This document shows, piece after piece, positions 1 through 11,513 of a stretch of DNA of 64,000 nt. The DNA is from Reyranella aquatilis (lineage in GTDB: Bacteria > Pseudomonadota > Alphaproteobacteria > Reyranellales > Reyranellaceae). The position numbers were made by a program, and so were the translations under genes. How positions within the stretch are numbered: position 1 is the first letter of the stretch; each line of letters begins with the position of its first letter. The stretch lies in assembly GCF_020880995.1 (NCBI RefSeq), contig NZ_JAJISD010000015.1, positions 20,001-84,000 of the forward strand. Direction: 5' to 3'. The notes under the pieces were generated by a model. That model ran no database searches, was not told the DNA's origin, and saw only the letters and a program-made list of their open reading frames with translations.

Positions 1-73
1 AAAAGATTTAACGCCCCGGCCCCACCCCTAACCGAGGCCCCGGACCAACCGGGGCACACATAGGTCAGAGGTC

Positions 74-1663
74 ATGACGGGTTCCCCCCCACCGTCGGAC
101 CGGTCGAAAAACCCCGGAAGCATGACTTTCGGGCTCTTCCGGCCTGTCCTGTTCGCGATCGGCATCATTGGCCTGGCCATGGCAGGCCTGGTTCTCAGCC
201 ACCGCTCCAACCCTGAAATTGCGGCCTTGCCGCCCTCTGCCAACGCCCCCGCCGGCCCCGTCGTTCCGGCCGCCCCGGTCGCTGCGCCCCCCGCAAAGCC
301 CGGATCTGCGCCCGTAATCCTCGCCGACAGCGAGCCCCCGCCGCCACCGAGCGCCGCCGATTTCGGTAGGACGACGCCGCCGATCGACTTCCGGGGCTTC
401 CAGATGAAGCCGCCGGGCGCGCCCGCGGCGGCCGCAGAAGCCGAGCCGCCGGCCAGCGACATCTACGATCTCACGTTGCGCCTCGAGAAAGGCGACACGA
501 TCGAGAAGCTGCTGGCCGACATCGACGTCGCCCCGGCCGACCGCAAGCAGATCGCCGAGAAGCTCCAGTCGCTACTGAAGAAGCGGCGCCTGGCGGTCGG
601 CGAGACGATCGAGCTCACCATGCAGACGATCCCCGAGCAGCCCGATGCGCCGCGCGTGCTTGCATTGTCGGTCCGGCCTCAACCCGAGCGGGAATACATC
701 GTCAGCCGCACCGACGACGGCAACTACGAGGCCGACGAGAAGGTCTACAAGGTCAGCCCGCGGATCGTGCGTGTGGAAGGCGAGCGCGACGGCTCGCTGC
801 AGCAGAGCGGGATCAAGGCCGGCGCGCCTTCGGCGGCGATGATCGAGTTCGTGCGCGCCCTGTCCTACGACGTCGATTTCCAGCGCGAACTGAAGCAGGG
901 GCAGAAGTTCACCGTCCTGCTCGAGCAGCTTGTGACCAGCGACGGCAAGGTCACCCATCCCGGCCGCCTGCTTGCGGGCGAACTGCGGCTCTTCAAGCGC
1001 ACGGTCACCGTGATCCGCTACCGGCCCCAGGGCGGCGCCGAAGGCTTCTACAACCCCCAAGGCGAGAGCGTGGTGCGCTCCTTCCTGCGCACGCCGATGG
1101 ACGCTTCGCGCATCACCTCGCGCTTCGGCATGCGCGAGCACCCCATCCTGGGCTTCAGCGCGCTGCACGCGGGCGTTGACTTCGCCGCACCGTCCGGCAC
1201 GCCGATTCTGGCTGCCGGTACAGGAAAGGTCGTATCGGCGGGGCCCAACGGCGGATACGGTCTCTACGTCAAGTTGCAGCACACGCAGGACGTGGCGACG
1301 GCCTACGCCCACATGTCGCGCATCGGCCCGGGCATCAAGCCCGGCGTCTCGGTGCGGCAGGGACAGGTGATCGGCTTCGTCGGATCGACCGGCATGTCGA
1401 CGGGTCCGCATCTGCACTACGAGTTCCTGAAGGGCGGCAAGCACGTCAATCCGCTCACCCAGAAGTTCGCCATGCGCGGCACCGTGGGCGGCAAGGACGC
1501 GGCGCGCTTCCAGGCCCTGGCTAAGCAGTATCTCGCGCAGCTGAAGAGCGCGCCGGTCGCCGGCGACATCGACAAGCCGGCCGAACAGCCGAAGCCCGCA
1601 CCAAAGAAAACGGCGCAGGCTCCGAAGGAACCCGCGCCGTCTCAGGTCGCCAAGGGCGACTAG
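74..1663 (+). CDS. M23 (LytM-type) murein endopeptidase, membrane-anchored
   Basis: Predicted 529-residue cell-wall metallopeptidase that would cut peptide cross-links of peptidoglycan in the periplasm. A single hydrophobic segment (about residues 20-42) acts as a signal anchor, followed by a long Ala/Pro-rich linker and a middle domain. The C-terminal M23 domain (about 345-455) keeps the zinc and catalytic motifs: HAGVD near residue 364 and HLHYE near 444, so it should be active rather than a LytM activator. A Lys/Pro-rich tail follows. The ATG at 74 is preceded by AGAGG; a second ATG at 122 lies just before the membrane segment. It converges on clpB with a 3-nt gap. Confidence 0.9.
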   Translation: MTGSPPPSDRSKNPGSMTFGLFRPVLFAIGIIGLAMAGLVLSHRSNPEIAALPPSANAPAGPVVPAAPVAAPPAKPGSAPVILADSEPPPPPSAADFGRTTPPIDFRGFQMKPPGAPAAAAEAEPPASDIYDLTLRLEKGDTIEKLLADIDVAPADRKQIAEKLQSLLKKRRLAVGETIELTMQTIPEQPDAPRVLALSVRPQPEREYIVSRTDDGNYEADEKVYKVSPRIVRVEGERDGSLQQSGIKAGAPSAAMIEFVRALSYDVDFQRELKQGQKFTVLLEQLVTSDGKVTHPGRLLAGELRLFKRTVTVIRYRPQGGAEGFYNPQGESVVRSFLRTPMDASRITSRFGMREHPILGFSALHAGVDFAAPSGTPILAAGTGKVVSAGPNGGYGLYVKLQHTQDVATAYAHMSRIGPGIKPGVSVRQGQVIGFVGSTGMSTGPHLHYEFLKGGKHVNPLTQKFAMRGTVGGKDAARFQALAKQYLAQLKSAPVAGDIDKPAEQPKPAPKKTAQAPKEPAPSQVAKGD

Positions 1664-1666
1664 CTC

Positions 1667-4279
<2,613 letters not shown>

Positions 4280-4349
4280 CCCTTTCCTTTACGCCCCCGT
4301 CGAGCGGCGGGCGGAAGAGCGGACCCTCCTGGGAGGCGTCCTGAAGGCG

Positions 4350-4377
4350 ATATGGGATCGGATCCGCGGGGTACAAG
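4350..4377 (-). promoter_or_regulatory. Candidate RpoH (sigma-32) promoter of clpB
   Basis: On the minus strand, CTTGTA (-35, 4372-4377) and CCCATAT (-10, 4350-4356) are separated by 15 bp. This matches the sigma-32 pattern CTTGAA-N13-17-CCCCATNT. The predicted transcript start is about 65 nt upstream of the clpB ATG, and clpB is a classic RpoH regulon member. Confidence 0.65.
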
Positions 4378-4455
4378 ACCTCAAACCGCGTGCGGCTTTC
4401 GCACCCTGAAAACGTGCGTTAAGAACACGATCGACGCAGAGGGGGAGGCTTCCGA

Positions 4456-5016
4456 ATGTCCGGCGGACACGGCCACGTCGACAGTTCCAACAAGAAAATC
4501 GCGCTGCTGGTGGCGATCCTGGCGGCATTGCTCGCGGTGTCGGAAATGGGCGGCAAGAGCTCGCAGACCAACGCCCTGTCGAGCCACATCGACGCCTCCA
4601 ACATCTGGTCCTTCTTCCAGTCCAAGACCATCCGGCAGACGACGCTGAGGACCGCCGCCGAGGAGGTGGAGGCCACCTTCAAGGACAGTCCGGGAACCGT
4701 GCCGCCGGCGCTCAAGGCGCAGGCCGAGCGGTGGCGCCAGACGGCGCAGCGCTACGAGACCGAGCCCGACACCAACGAGGGCCGCAAGGAACTGGCCGCC
4801 CGCGCCAAGGCAAAGGAGGCGCATCGCGACCGCTCGATGGCCGCCTATCACATGTTCGAGTACGGCTCGGCCTGCTTCCAGCTCGCCATCGTGCTGGCCG
4901 GTGCGGCCGCGCTCACGACGGTCGTGTGGCTCACTTTCCTGTCGGTCGGCCTGGGCGTGCTCGGCTTCGGTTTCACGCTGTTGGCGTTCGTCGCGCCGAC
5001 CCTGATCCACCTCTAG
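4456..5016 (+). CDS. DUF4337 family membrane protein
   Basis: A 186-residue protein of unknown function. One transmembrane segment lies at about residues 14-32. A hydrophilic, helix-rich central part (about 45-130) contains many Glu, Lys and Arg. Two closely spaced hydrophobic segments close the protein (about 135-185). This organisation fits the DUF4337 family of small inner-membrane proteins. It is divergent from clpB, sharing a ~175-bp intergenic region, and is followed by a strong bidirectional hairpin. No catalytic motif is visible. Confidence 0.8.
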   Translation: MSGGHGHVDSSNKKIALLVAILAALLAVSEMGGKSSQTNALSSHIDASNIWSFFQSKTIRQTTLRTAAEEVEATFKDSPGTVPPALKAQAERWRQTAQRYETEPDTNEGRKELAARAKAKEAHRDRSMAAYHMFEYGSACFQLAIVLAGAAALTTVVWLTFLSVGLGVLGFGFTLLAFVAPTLIHL

Positions 5017-5043
5017 GTCCCAGCGACACGCCGGACACAGCAA

Positions 5044-5073
5044 AACGCCCGCTGGCAGCGGCCAGCGGGCGTT
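5044..5073. terminator. Bidirectional intrinsic terminator hairpin
   Basis: A perfect 13-bp inverted repeat (AACGCCCGCTGGC and its complement) with a 4-nt AGCG loop lies between the convergent DUF4337 and DUF4167 genes. The ends are AA/TT, giving only short U-tracts on each side. Confidence 0.75.
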
Positions 5074-5100
5074 CTCCTGGATAGTCCTTCGGGCGTGCGA

Positions 5101-5847
5101 TCAGGCGCGCCGGCCGCCGCTCGCTGGCACCAGCTCCGGAACCTCGGGCTGCTCCTCGATCGAGGGGTCGCTGCCGACCGGGCTCGTGCGACCGTTCTGG
5201 AGAAAGGCCACGCCGTTGAGACCGGGCTCGGCCTCGCCGTGATCGTCGCGGTCACGATCCCGCTCGCGGTCGTTCGGCCGGAAGTCGCTCTGGCGCCGGT
5301 CGTTGTGGCGCTGGTTGCCCTGGCGGTGCTCGGACTGGCGATGCTCACCCTGTCGGTGCTCGCCTTGCCGATGCTCGCCCTGGCGATTCTCCTGGGCCCG
5401 ATGCTCGGAGGGGGCCTGCTCGCCGGACGGGCCATCGCCGCCGTGCGGCTGCCCGCCGGCCTGGCCCTGCTGCGGCTGGCCGGCCTGCTGCCCCGGCTGG
5501 CCCTGCTGCTGCCCGTCCTCGCCGCCTTCCCAGCCCGGGTTGCGCTGGACGAAGCCGCCCATCGACTGGATCACCCGGAAGTAATGGTCGGCGTACTGGT
5601 AATAGGCTTCGGCCAGGATGCGATCGCCGGAAGAGGCGGCCTCGCGAGCCAGCGACTGATACTTGTCGAAAACCTGATGGGCGTTGCCGCGGACCCGGAC
5701 GTCGGGGCCACTGCTATCGAAAATCTGGTTTCGATTGGGCGGGCGATTCGGATTGTGATGCTGGGGCTTGTGATGATGGTTGTTGCCACCGCCACCGCCG
5801 CCACCACTGCGACCGCCGCGCGACCGCTGACGATTGTTGGGTCTCAT
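5101..5847 (-). CDS. DUF4167 domain protein with tandem RQGEH-type repeats
   Basis: A 248-residue protein. It starts with a Arg/Gly/Asn-rich basic stretch and a polyglycine run. The conserved DUF4167 core follows (about 25-105; SSGPDVRVRGNA and a DKYQSLAREA helix, then a YADHYFRVIQ helix). A long low-complexity Gln/Gly/Pro region then leads into consecutive five-residue repeats of the type HRQGE and an Arg/Asp-rich stretch. DUF4167 is a mainly alphaproteobacterial family; a nucleic-acid-binding role is only inferred from the basic RG-rich composition. The ATG at 5847 is chosen because MRPNNRQ is the family-like N-terminus; the frame is open further upstream but without conserved sequence. It lies downstream of prmC with a 175-nt gap. 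Confidence 0.85.
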   Translation of the reverse strand: MRPNNRQRSRGGRSGGGGGGGNNHHHKPQHHNPNRPPNRNQIFDSSGPDVRVRGNAHQVFDKYQSLAREAASSGDRILAEAYYQYADHYFRVIQSMGGFVQRNPGWEGGEDGQQQGQPGQQAGQPQQGQAGGQPHGGDGPSGEQAPSEHRAQENRQGEHRQGEHRQGEHRQSEHRQGNQRHNDRRQSDFRPNDRERDRDRDDHGEAEPGLNGVAFLQNGRTSPVGSDPSIEEQPEVPELVPASGGRRA

Positions 5848-6022
5848 TAAACCTGGGCCAGTTACACGCCGGACGGATGTTGTTGTTGGAGCCCCTCTGC
5901 CCTTCACGGGCGCCGTCACGGCTGATTTCAGGGGGTTTGGTGTCCGCCGCCACAACCGGTCGGACCAGTACCCCCCAAGGGGTAAGCGGAACCTAGTCTC
6001 ATTCCCCTTGATTGCCAACCAC

Positions 6023-6892
6023 TTAATATTGGGCCGGGATCACCCGCTCGACCCCGCCCAGATCCCGGCGGGGTGGCCCGGGCCGGAATCCCGCCGCCGC
6101 AAAAAGGGTTGCGATCTCAGCCGCTTGGCCCTCGCCTCCCTCGACGACCGCCCAGCCGCCCGGAACCACCAGGCTGGCCGCGTCGGCGGCGATGGCGCGA
6201 TACGCCGCAAGCCCGTCGGCCCCGCCGTCCAGCGCCAGCCGCGGCTCGTGCCTGGACACTTCGGGCATAAGGCCATCGACCGTGCCGCTCTCGATGTAGG
6301 GCGGGTTTGATACGAGAAGATCGAACGGGCCACCCAGACGTCCGGCCCAGCCGGGCTCTCGCCAGTCGCCCGCCAGCAGGCGCGCCCGGGGCGCCACACC
6401 CAGGGCCTCCGCGTTGGCGCGGGCCACTTCGAGCGCCGCCGACGAGGCGTCGATCCCGACGCCGCTCGCCTGCGGATACTCCCGCAGCAGCGTGAGCAGC
6501 AGGCAGCCCGATCCCAGGCCGAGGTCGGCGATGCGCAGCGGCCGGCCGCGGTCGGGAAACAGGTCGAGGACGGTCTCGATCACCGTCTCGCTGTCGGGCC
6601 GCGGCACCAGCACGGCGGGCGAGACCCGGAACACGAGCCCCCAGAATTCACGCTCGCCCAGAATGTAGGCCATCGGCTCGCGCCGCACGCGCCGCGCCGT
6701 GAGATCCCGCAGCGTGGTCGTCACCGCCGCCGGCGCCTGGTCGGGCCCACGGGCGATCAGCTGCTCAATCGAAAGACCCGCGGCGTGGCTCAGCAGCAGG
6801 CGGGCCTCGAAACGCACGTTGTCGATGCCGGCCGCGGTCAGAGCGACGGCGGTATCGCGCAGGAGCGCGTCGTAGGAGCCGCCCGCTGCCAC
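6023..6892 (-). CDS. prmC: Peptide chain release factor N5-glutamine methyltransferase PrmC (HemK)
   Basis: Methylates the glutamine of the GGQ motif in RF1 and RF2 using S-adenosylmethionine, which raises termination efficiency. The 289-residue product has the helical N-terminal domain (about 1-85), a SAM-binding motif ADLGLGSGC, and the diagnostic NPPY catalytic motif near residue 194. Its substrate gene prfA lies directly upstream with a 3-nt gap, so the two are almost certainly co-transcribed. Confidence 0.97.
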   Translation of the reverse strand: MAAGGSYDALLRDTAVALTAAGIDNVRFEARLLLSHAAGLSIEQLIARGPDQAPAAVTTTLRDLTARRVRREPMAYILGEREFWGLVFRVSPAVLVPRPDSETVIETVLDLFPDRGRPLRIADLGLGSGCLLLTLLREYPQASGVGIDASSAALEVARANAEALGVAPRARLLAGDWREPGWAGRLGGPFDLLVSNPPYIESGTVDGLMPEVSRHEPRLALDGGADGLAAYRAIAADAASLVVPGGWAVVEGGEGQAAEIATLFAAAGFRPGPPRRDLGGVERVIPAQY

Positions 6893-6895
6893 CCG

Positions 6896-7960
6896 CTAGG
6901 CCGCGAGCTCCGCCAGCCGCGAAGCCTCATCGTCCGCGGTCAGCGCATCGACGATCGCATCCAGCCCCCGCCCGTCCATCACCTCGGCCAGATTGTAGAG
7001 GGTCAGGTTGATGCGGTGATCGGTGACGCGGCTCTGCGGGAAATTGTAGGTGCGGATGCGTTCGCTGCGGTCGCCACTGCCGACCTGGCCTTTGCGGTCC
7101 GCCGCGCGCTGCGCGTCGAGCCGCTGACGCTCGGCATCGTAGAGGCGGGCACGCAGGATCTTCATCGCCTTGGCGCGGTTCTTGTGCTGGCTCTTCTCGT
7201 CCTGCTGGCTGACCACGACGCCGGTCGGGATGTGGGTGATGCGCACCGCCGAGTCGGTCGTGTTGACCGACTGGCCACCCGGCCCGGAGGCGCGGAACAC
7301 GTCGATGCGCAGGTCCTTCTCGTCGATCTTGATGTCGACCTCCTCGGCTTCCGGCAGCACCGCCACCGTCGCCGCCGACGTGTGGATCCGGCCCTGTGCC
7401 TCGGTGGCCGGCACACGCTGCACGCGATGCACGCCCGATTCGAACTTGAGGCGGGCGAAGACGCTGCGCCCCGTCACCGTGGCGATCGCCTCGCGGTAGC
7501 CGCCGATGCCGGTGTCGGACAGTTCCATGACCTCGAACTTCCAGCCCTTCTCGGCGGCGTAGCGCTGGTACATGCGGAACAGGTCCGCGGCGAACAGCGC
7601 CGCCTCGTCGCCGCCGGTGCCGGCGCGGATTTCCAGGATGGCGTTCTTCTCGTCGGCCGCATCCTTGGGCAGCAGCATCCGCTTCACGGTGCGCTCCAGC
7701 TCGGGCAGGCGCTTGCGCAGCTCCGCTGCCTCCTCCTCGGCCATCGCCTTCATGTCGGGATCGGAGGCCATCGCCTCCGCATCCTTCAGTTCCTGCTCGG
7801 CCTTGTGCCACTCGTTCACGGCCTCGACGAGCGGGCCGAGATCGGCATATTCCTTCGAGGCCGCGACGAACTTCTGCGAGTCGAGCGTGCCGGCGGACAG
7901 CGCTGCCTGCAGTTCGGCATGGCGCGCCACGACCTGGTTCAGTTTCAGCAGGAGCGACAT
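6896..7960 (-). CDS. prfA: Peptide chain release factor 1
   Basis: Recognises UAA and UAG stop codons and triggers peptidyl-tRNA hydrolysis on the ribosome. The 354-residue length is typical of RF1. The GGQ motif sits near residue 230 inside SGPGGQSVNTTDSAV, and the RF1-type basic segment SERIRTYNFPQ follows near 300. The ATG at 7960 is 1 nt from the hisS stop codon, so hisS, prfA and prmC form a tight operon. Confidence 0.98.
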   Translation of the reverse strand: MSLLLKLNQVVARHAELQAALSAGTLDSQKFVAASKEYADLGPLVEAVNEWHKAEQELKDAEAMASDPDMKAMAEEEAAELRKRLPELERTVKRMLLPKDAADEKNAILEIRAGTGGDEAALFAADLFRMYQRYAAEKGWKFEVMELSDTGIGGYREAIATVTGRSVFARLKFESGVHRVQRVPATEAQGRIHTSAATVAVLPEAEEVDIKIDEKDLRIDVFRASGPGGQSVNTTDSAVRITHIPTGVVVSQQDEKSQHKNRAKAMKILRARLYDAERQRLDAQRAADRKGQVGSGDRSERIRTYNFPQSRVTDHRINLTLYNLAEVMDGRGLDAIVDALTADDEASRLAELAA

Positions 7961-7961
7961 C

Positions 7962-9203
<1,242 letters not shown>

Positions 9204-9248
9204 GGGAAATCGCCTTGGAAAATCGTCGGGAAGGGAAGCCTGGGACCG

Positions 9249-10400
9249 CTACTCCGCGGCGGTGCGATGTCGCTCGGCTTCTTTCAACCGGCCCTCGTGC
9301 GCCTTGGCCGCCTCGATCTCGGCAGCCTTCTTCTCGATCAGCCCGACAAGATGGTCGACGACGTTGGCGTCCTTCAGCCGATGGTGCGGAACGCCGGCGA
9401 TGTAGACCTGGTGGGTGTTCGAGCCGCCGCCGGTGAAACCGATGTCGGTCTCGCGCGCCTCGCCCGGCCCGTTCACCACGCAGCCGATCACCGACACCGT
9501 CATCGGCGTGGTGATGTGGGCGACACGCTTCTCCAGCGCCTCGACCGTACGAATCACGTCATACTGCTGACGCGCGCAGGACGGGCAGGAGATGATGTTG
9601 ACGCCGCGATGGCGCAGGTTCAGCGCCTTCAGCATCTCGAAGCCGACACGGACCTCTTCCTCGGGCTCGGCCGAGAGCGAGACGCGGATCGTGTCGCCGA
9701 TGCCGGCCCACAGGAGTGATCCCATGCCGATCGACGACTTCACGGTTCCGGCCCGGATGCCACCCGCCTCGGTGACGCCGACATGCAGGGGATAGTCGCA
9801 GGCCTCGGCCAGCTGCTGGTAGGCCGCGACCGCGAGGAAGACGTCGGACGCCTTCACGCTGATCTTGAACTCGTGGAAGTCGTGGTCCTGCAGGATACGC
9901 GCGTGATCGAGCGCGCTCTCGACCATCGCCTCGGGACAGGGCTCGCCGTACTTCTCCAGCAGATCCTTTTCCAGCGAGCCGGCATTGACACCGATGCGCA
10001 TGGAACAGCCATGGTCCTTGGCGGCCTTGACGACCTCGCGGACCCGCTCGGCACTGCCGATGTTGCCCGGATTGATGCGCAGGCAGGCGGCCCCCGCCTC
10101 GGCGGCCTCGATGGCGCGCCGATAGTGAAAGTGGATGTCGGCCACGACCGGGACCTTGGCGGCCTTCACGATGCGCGGCAGCGCCGCCGTCGACTCCTCG
10201 TCGGGGCAGGACACGCGGATGATATCCACACCCGCCTCTTCGCAGCGGCGGATCTGGGCGATGGTCGCCTCGGCGTCCGCGGTCAACGTGTTGGTCATGG
10301 TCTGGACGGTGATCGGCGAATCGCCGCCCACCGGTACGGACCCGACCATCACCCGCCGCGACTTGCGGCGCTGGATGTCGCGGTACGGTCTGATGCTCAT
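9249..10400 (-). CDS. ispG: 4-hydroxy-3-methylbut-2-en-1-yl diphosphate synthase (IspG/GcpE)
   Basis: Iron-sulfur enzyme of the MEP isoprenoid pathway, converting MEcPP to HMBPP. The 383-residue product has the N-terminal TIM barrel (VGSVPVGGDSPITVQTM near the start) and the C-terminal [4Fe-4S] ligands: CPSC and GCVVNGPGEA. The ATG at 10400 (MSIRPYRD) is chosen because family members begin close to this point; the frame is open 38 codons further upstream but without conserved sequence. It lies between the rodZ-like gene and hisS, an order I know from other alphaproteobacteria. Confidence 0.97.
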   Translation of the reverse strand: MSIRPYRDIQRRKSRRVMVGSVPVGGDSPITVQTMTNTLTADAEATIAQIRRCEEAGVDIIRVSCPDEESTAALPRIVKAAKVPVVADIHFHYRRAIEAAEAGAACLRINPGNIGSAERVREVVKAAKDHGCSMRIGVNAGSLEKDLLEKYGEPCPEAMVESALDHARILQDHDFHEFKISVKASDVFLAVAAYQQLAEACDYPLHVGVTEAGGIRAGTVKSSIGMGSLLWAGIGDTIRVSLSAEPEEEVRVGFEMLKALNLRHRGVNIISCPSCARQQYDVIRTVEALEKRVAHITTPMTVSVIGCVVNGPGEARETDIGFTGGGSNTHQVYIAGVPHHRLKDANVVDHLVGLIEKKAAEIEAAKAHEGRLKEAERHRTAAE

Positions 10401-10446
10401 GACGACAATGTAGCGGCGAGGCCTCGCCTCCGCCAGAGAGCCCGCG

Positions 10447-11433
10447 TCAGCGCGCTTCGGTAATGCGGTAGGCGATCCCGGCCGGGACGACGTAGCTCTC
10501 GCCGGCCCGCACATAGGTCTGCGTCAGCACGTCGCCATTGGGAGCCCGCAGCTCGACCCAGCTGTTGGTCTTCACGCTGATCGGGGTATTGACCCGGACC
10601 GGCAGCGACGGCTGGGTGGCCGGATCGGGCTGGCGCGCCGTGGCTTCCTCGACCGGCTTCGGCGGGTCGAGGCGCGGCGGCTCGATCGGTGCCGGCGGCT
10701 GGGCGGCCTGAGCCTGGCCGATCGACGGCACGTTCATCACGACCGGCGGCGGGGGTGCGGGGACCGCCACGACGACGGGCGGCGGCGCCAGAGGCGCAGC
10801 CGGAGTGCCGCTGTCGACGCGCTGCGCCGGCCAGACCTGGGCCGGGAGCGAACCGTTGATGGTGCGGGTATCCTGGCCCGGAGCCGGCGGCAGCTGGGGC
10901 ACGAACGGATTGGACGGCGCCGCCGGCTTTGCGGCACCCTGGGCGGCCGGGGCGGCCGGTCTTTCCGACAGCAGCCGGTCCGGCACCGGCGGAACCTTCT
11001 CTGCCACGATGGCCTGATCGCGCGGCATGTAGTGCCACACGCCGTAGCCGGCAGCGACGACGAGCAGGACGGTGAGGACAGCGAGGCCGATCGGAGCCCG
11101 CCGCTCCATCACCGGGAAATCGGCGGGTAGCGTGACGGGACGCTTGATGGGGACGGCGCCCGACAGGTGATACGCGGTCATGACCTTTTCCGGATCGAGA
11201 CCGACATGGGCGGCATAAGCGCGGAGGAACGCGGGAATGTAGGCAGCGCCGGGAAGCTGGTCGTAGCGGCCTTCCTCGATGGCCTCGAGATGGGCACGCC
11301 GGATGCGGATGCTCTTCTCGACTTGAGTCAGGTCCAGACCGCGCGCCTCGCGTTGATCGCGTAGGAGTCGACCGACCGCCTGGCCTGGTCCGGCCTCGCG
11401 CTCCATCGCCCGCCAGTCAACCTGATCCGGCAT
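10447..11433 (-). CDS. RodZ-like HTH membrane protein with shortened DUF4115 domain
   Basis: A 328-residue single-pass protein. A cytoplasmic HTH_25 domain (about 18-90, GRLLRDQREARGLDLTQVEK) precedes one transmembrane helix (about 122-145, IGLAVLTVLLVVAAGYGVW), and a long periplasmic Pro/Ala-rich region follows. The C-terminus begins a DUF4115 fold (about 278-328, ISVKTNSWVELR... AGESYVV) but stops after ITEAR, where homologues usually run several more strands. RodZ links MreB filaments to the elongasome. The truncation is discussed as a finding. It is upstream of ispG by 46 nt. Confidence 0.82.
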   Translation of the reverse strand: MPDQVDWRAMEREAGPGQAVGRLLRDQREARGLDLTQVEKSIRIRRAHLEAIEEGRYDQLPGAAYIPAFLRAYAAHVGLDPEKVMTAYHLSGAVPIKRPVTLPADFPVMERRAPIGLAVLTVLLVVAAGYGVWHYMPRDQAIVAEKVPPVPDRLLSERPAAPAAQGAAKPAAPSNPFVPQLPPAPGQDTRTINGSLPAQVWPAQRVDSGTPAAPLAPPPVVVAVPAPPPPVVMNVPSIGQAQAAQPPAPIEPPRLDPPKPVEEATARQPDPATQPSLPVRVNTPISVKTNSWVELRAPNGDVLTQTYVRAGESYVVPAGIAYRITEAR

Positions 11434-11513
11434 TGATATTCCCTGATTGTCCCCTCGTCGCGACTCTTAGCAGAGGCCCCATGGCAGGGCAAAAGCGATT
11501 CGACTTCGAGTCG

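Noticed and set aside
5268..5390. Tandem repeats as a CRISPR-like array
   Set aside because: The 15-bp units are contiguous, in frame and inside a coding region, without spacers.
10447..10514. Frameshift explaining the short DUF4115 domain
   Set aside because: Neither alternative frame past 10447 continues with a plausible DUF4115 strand.
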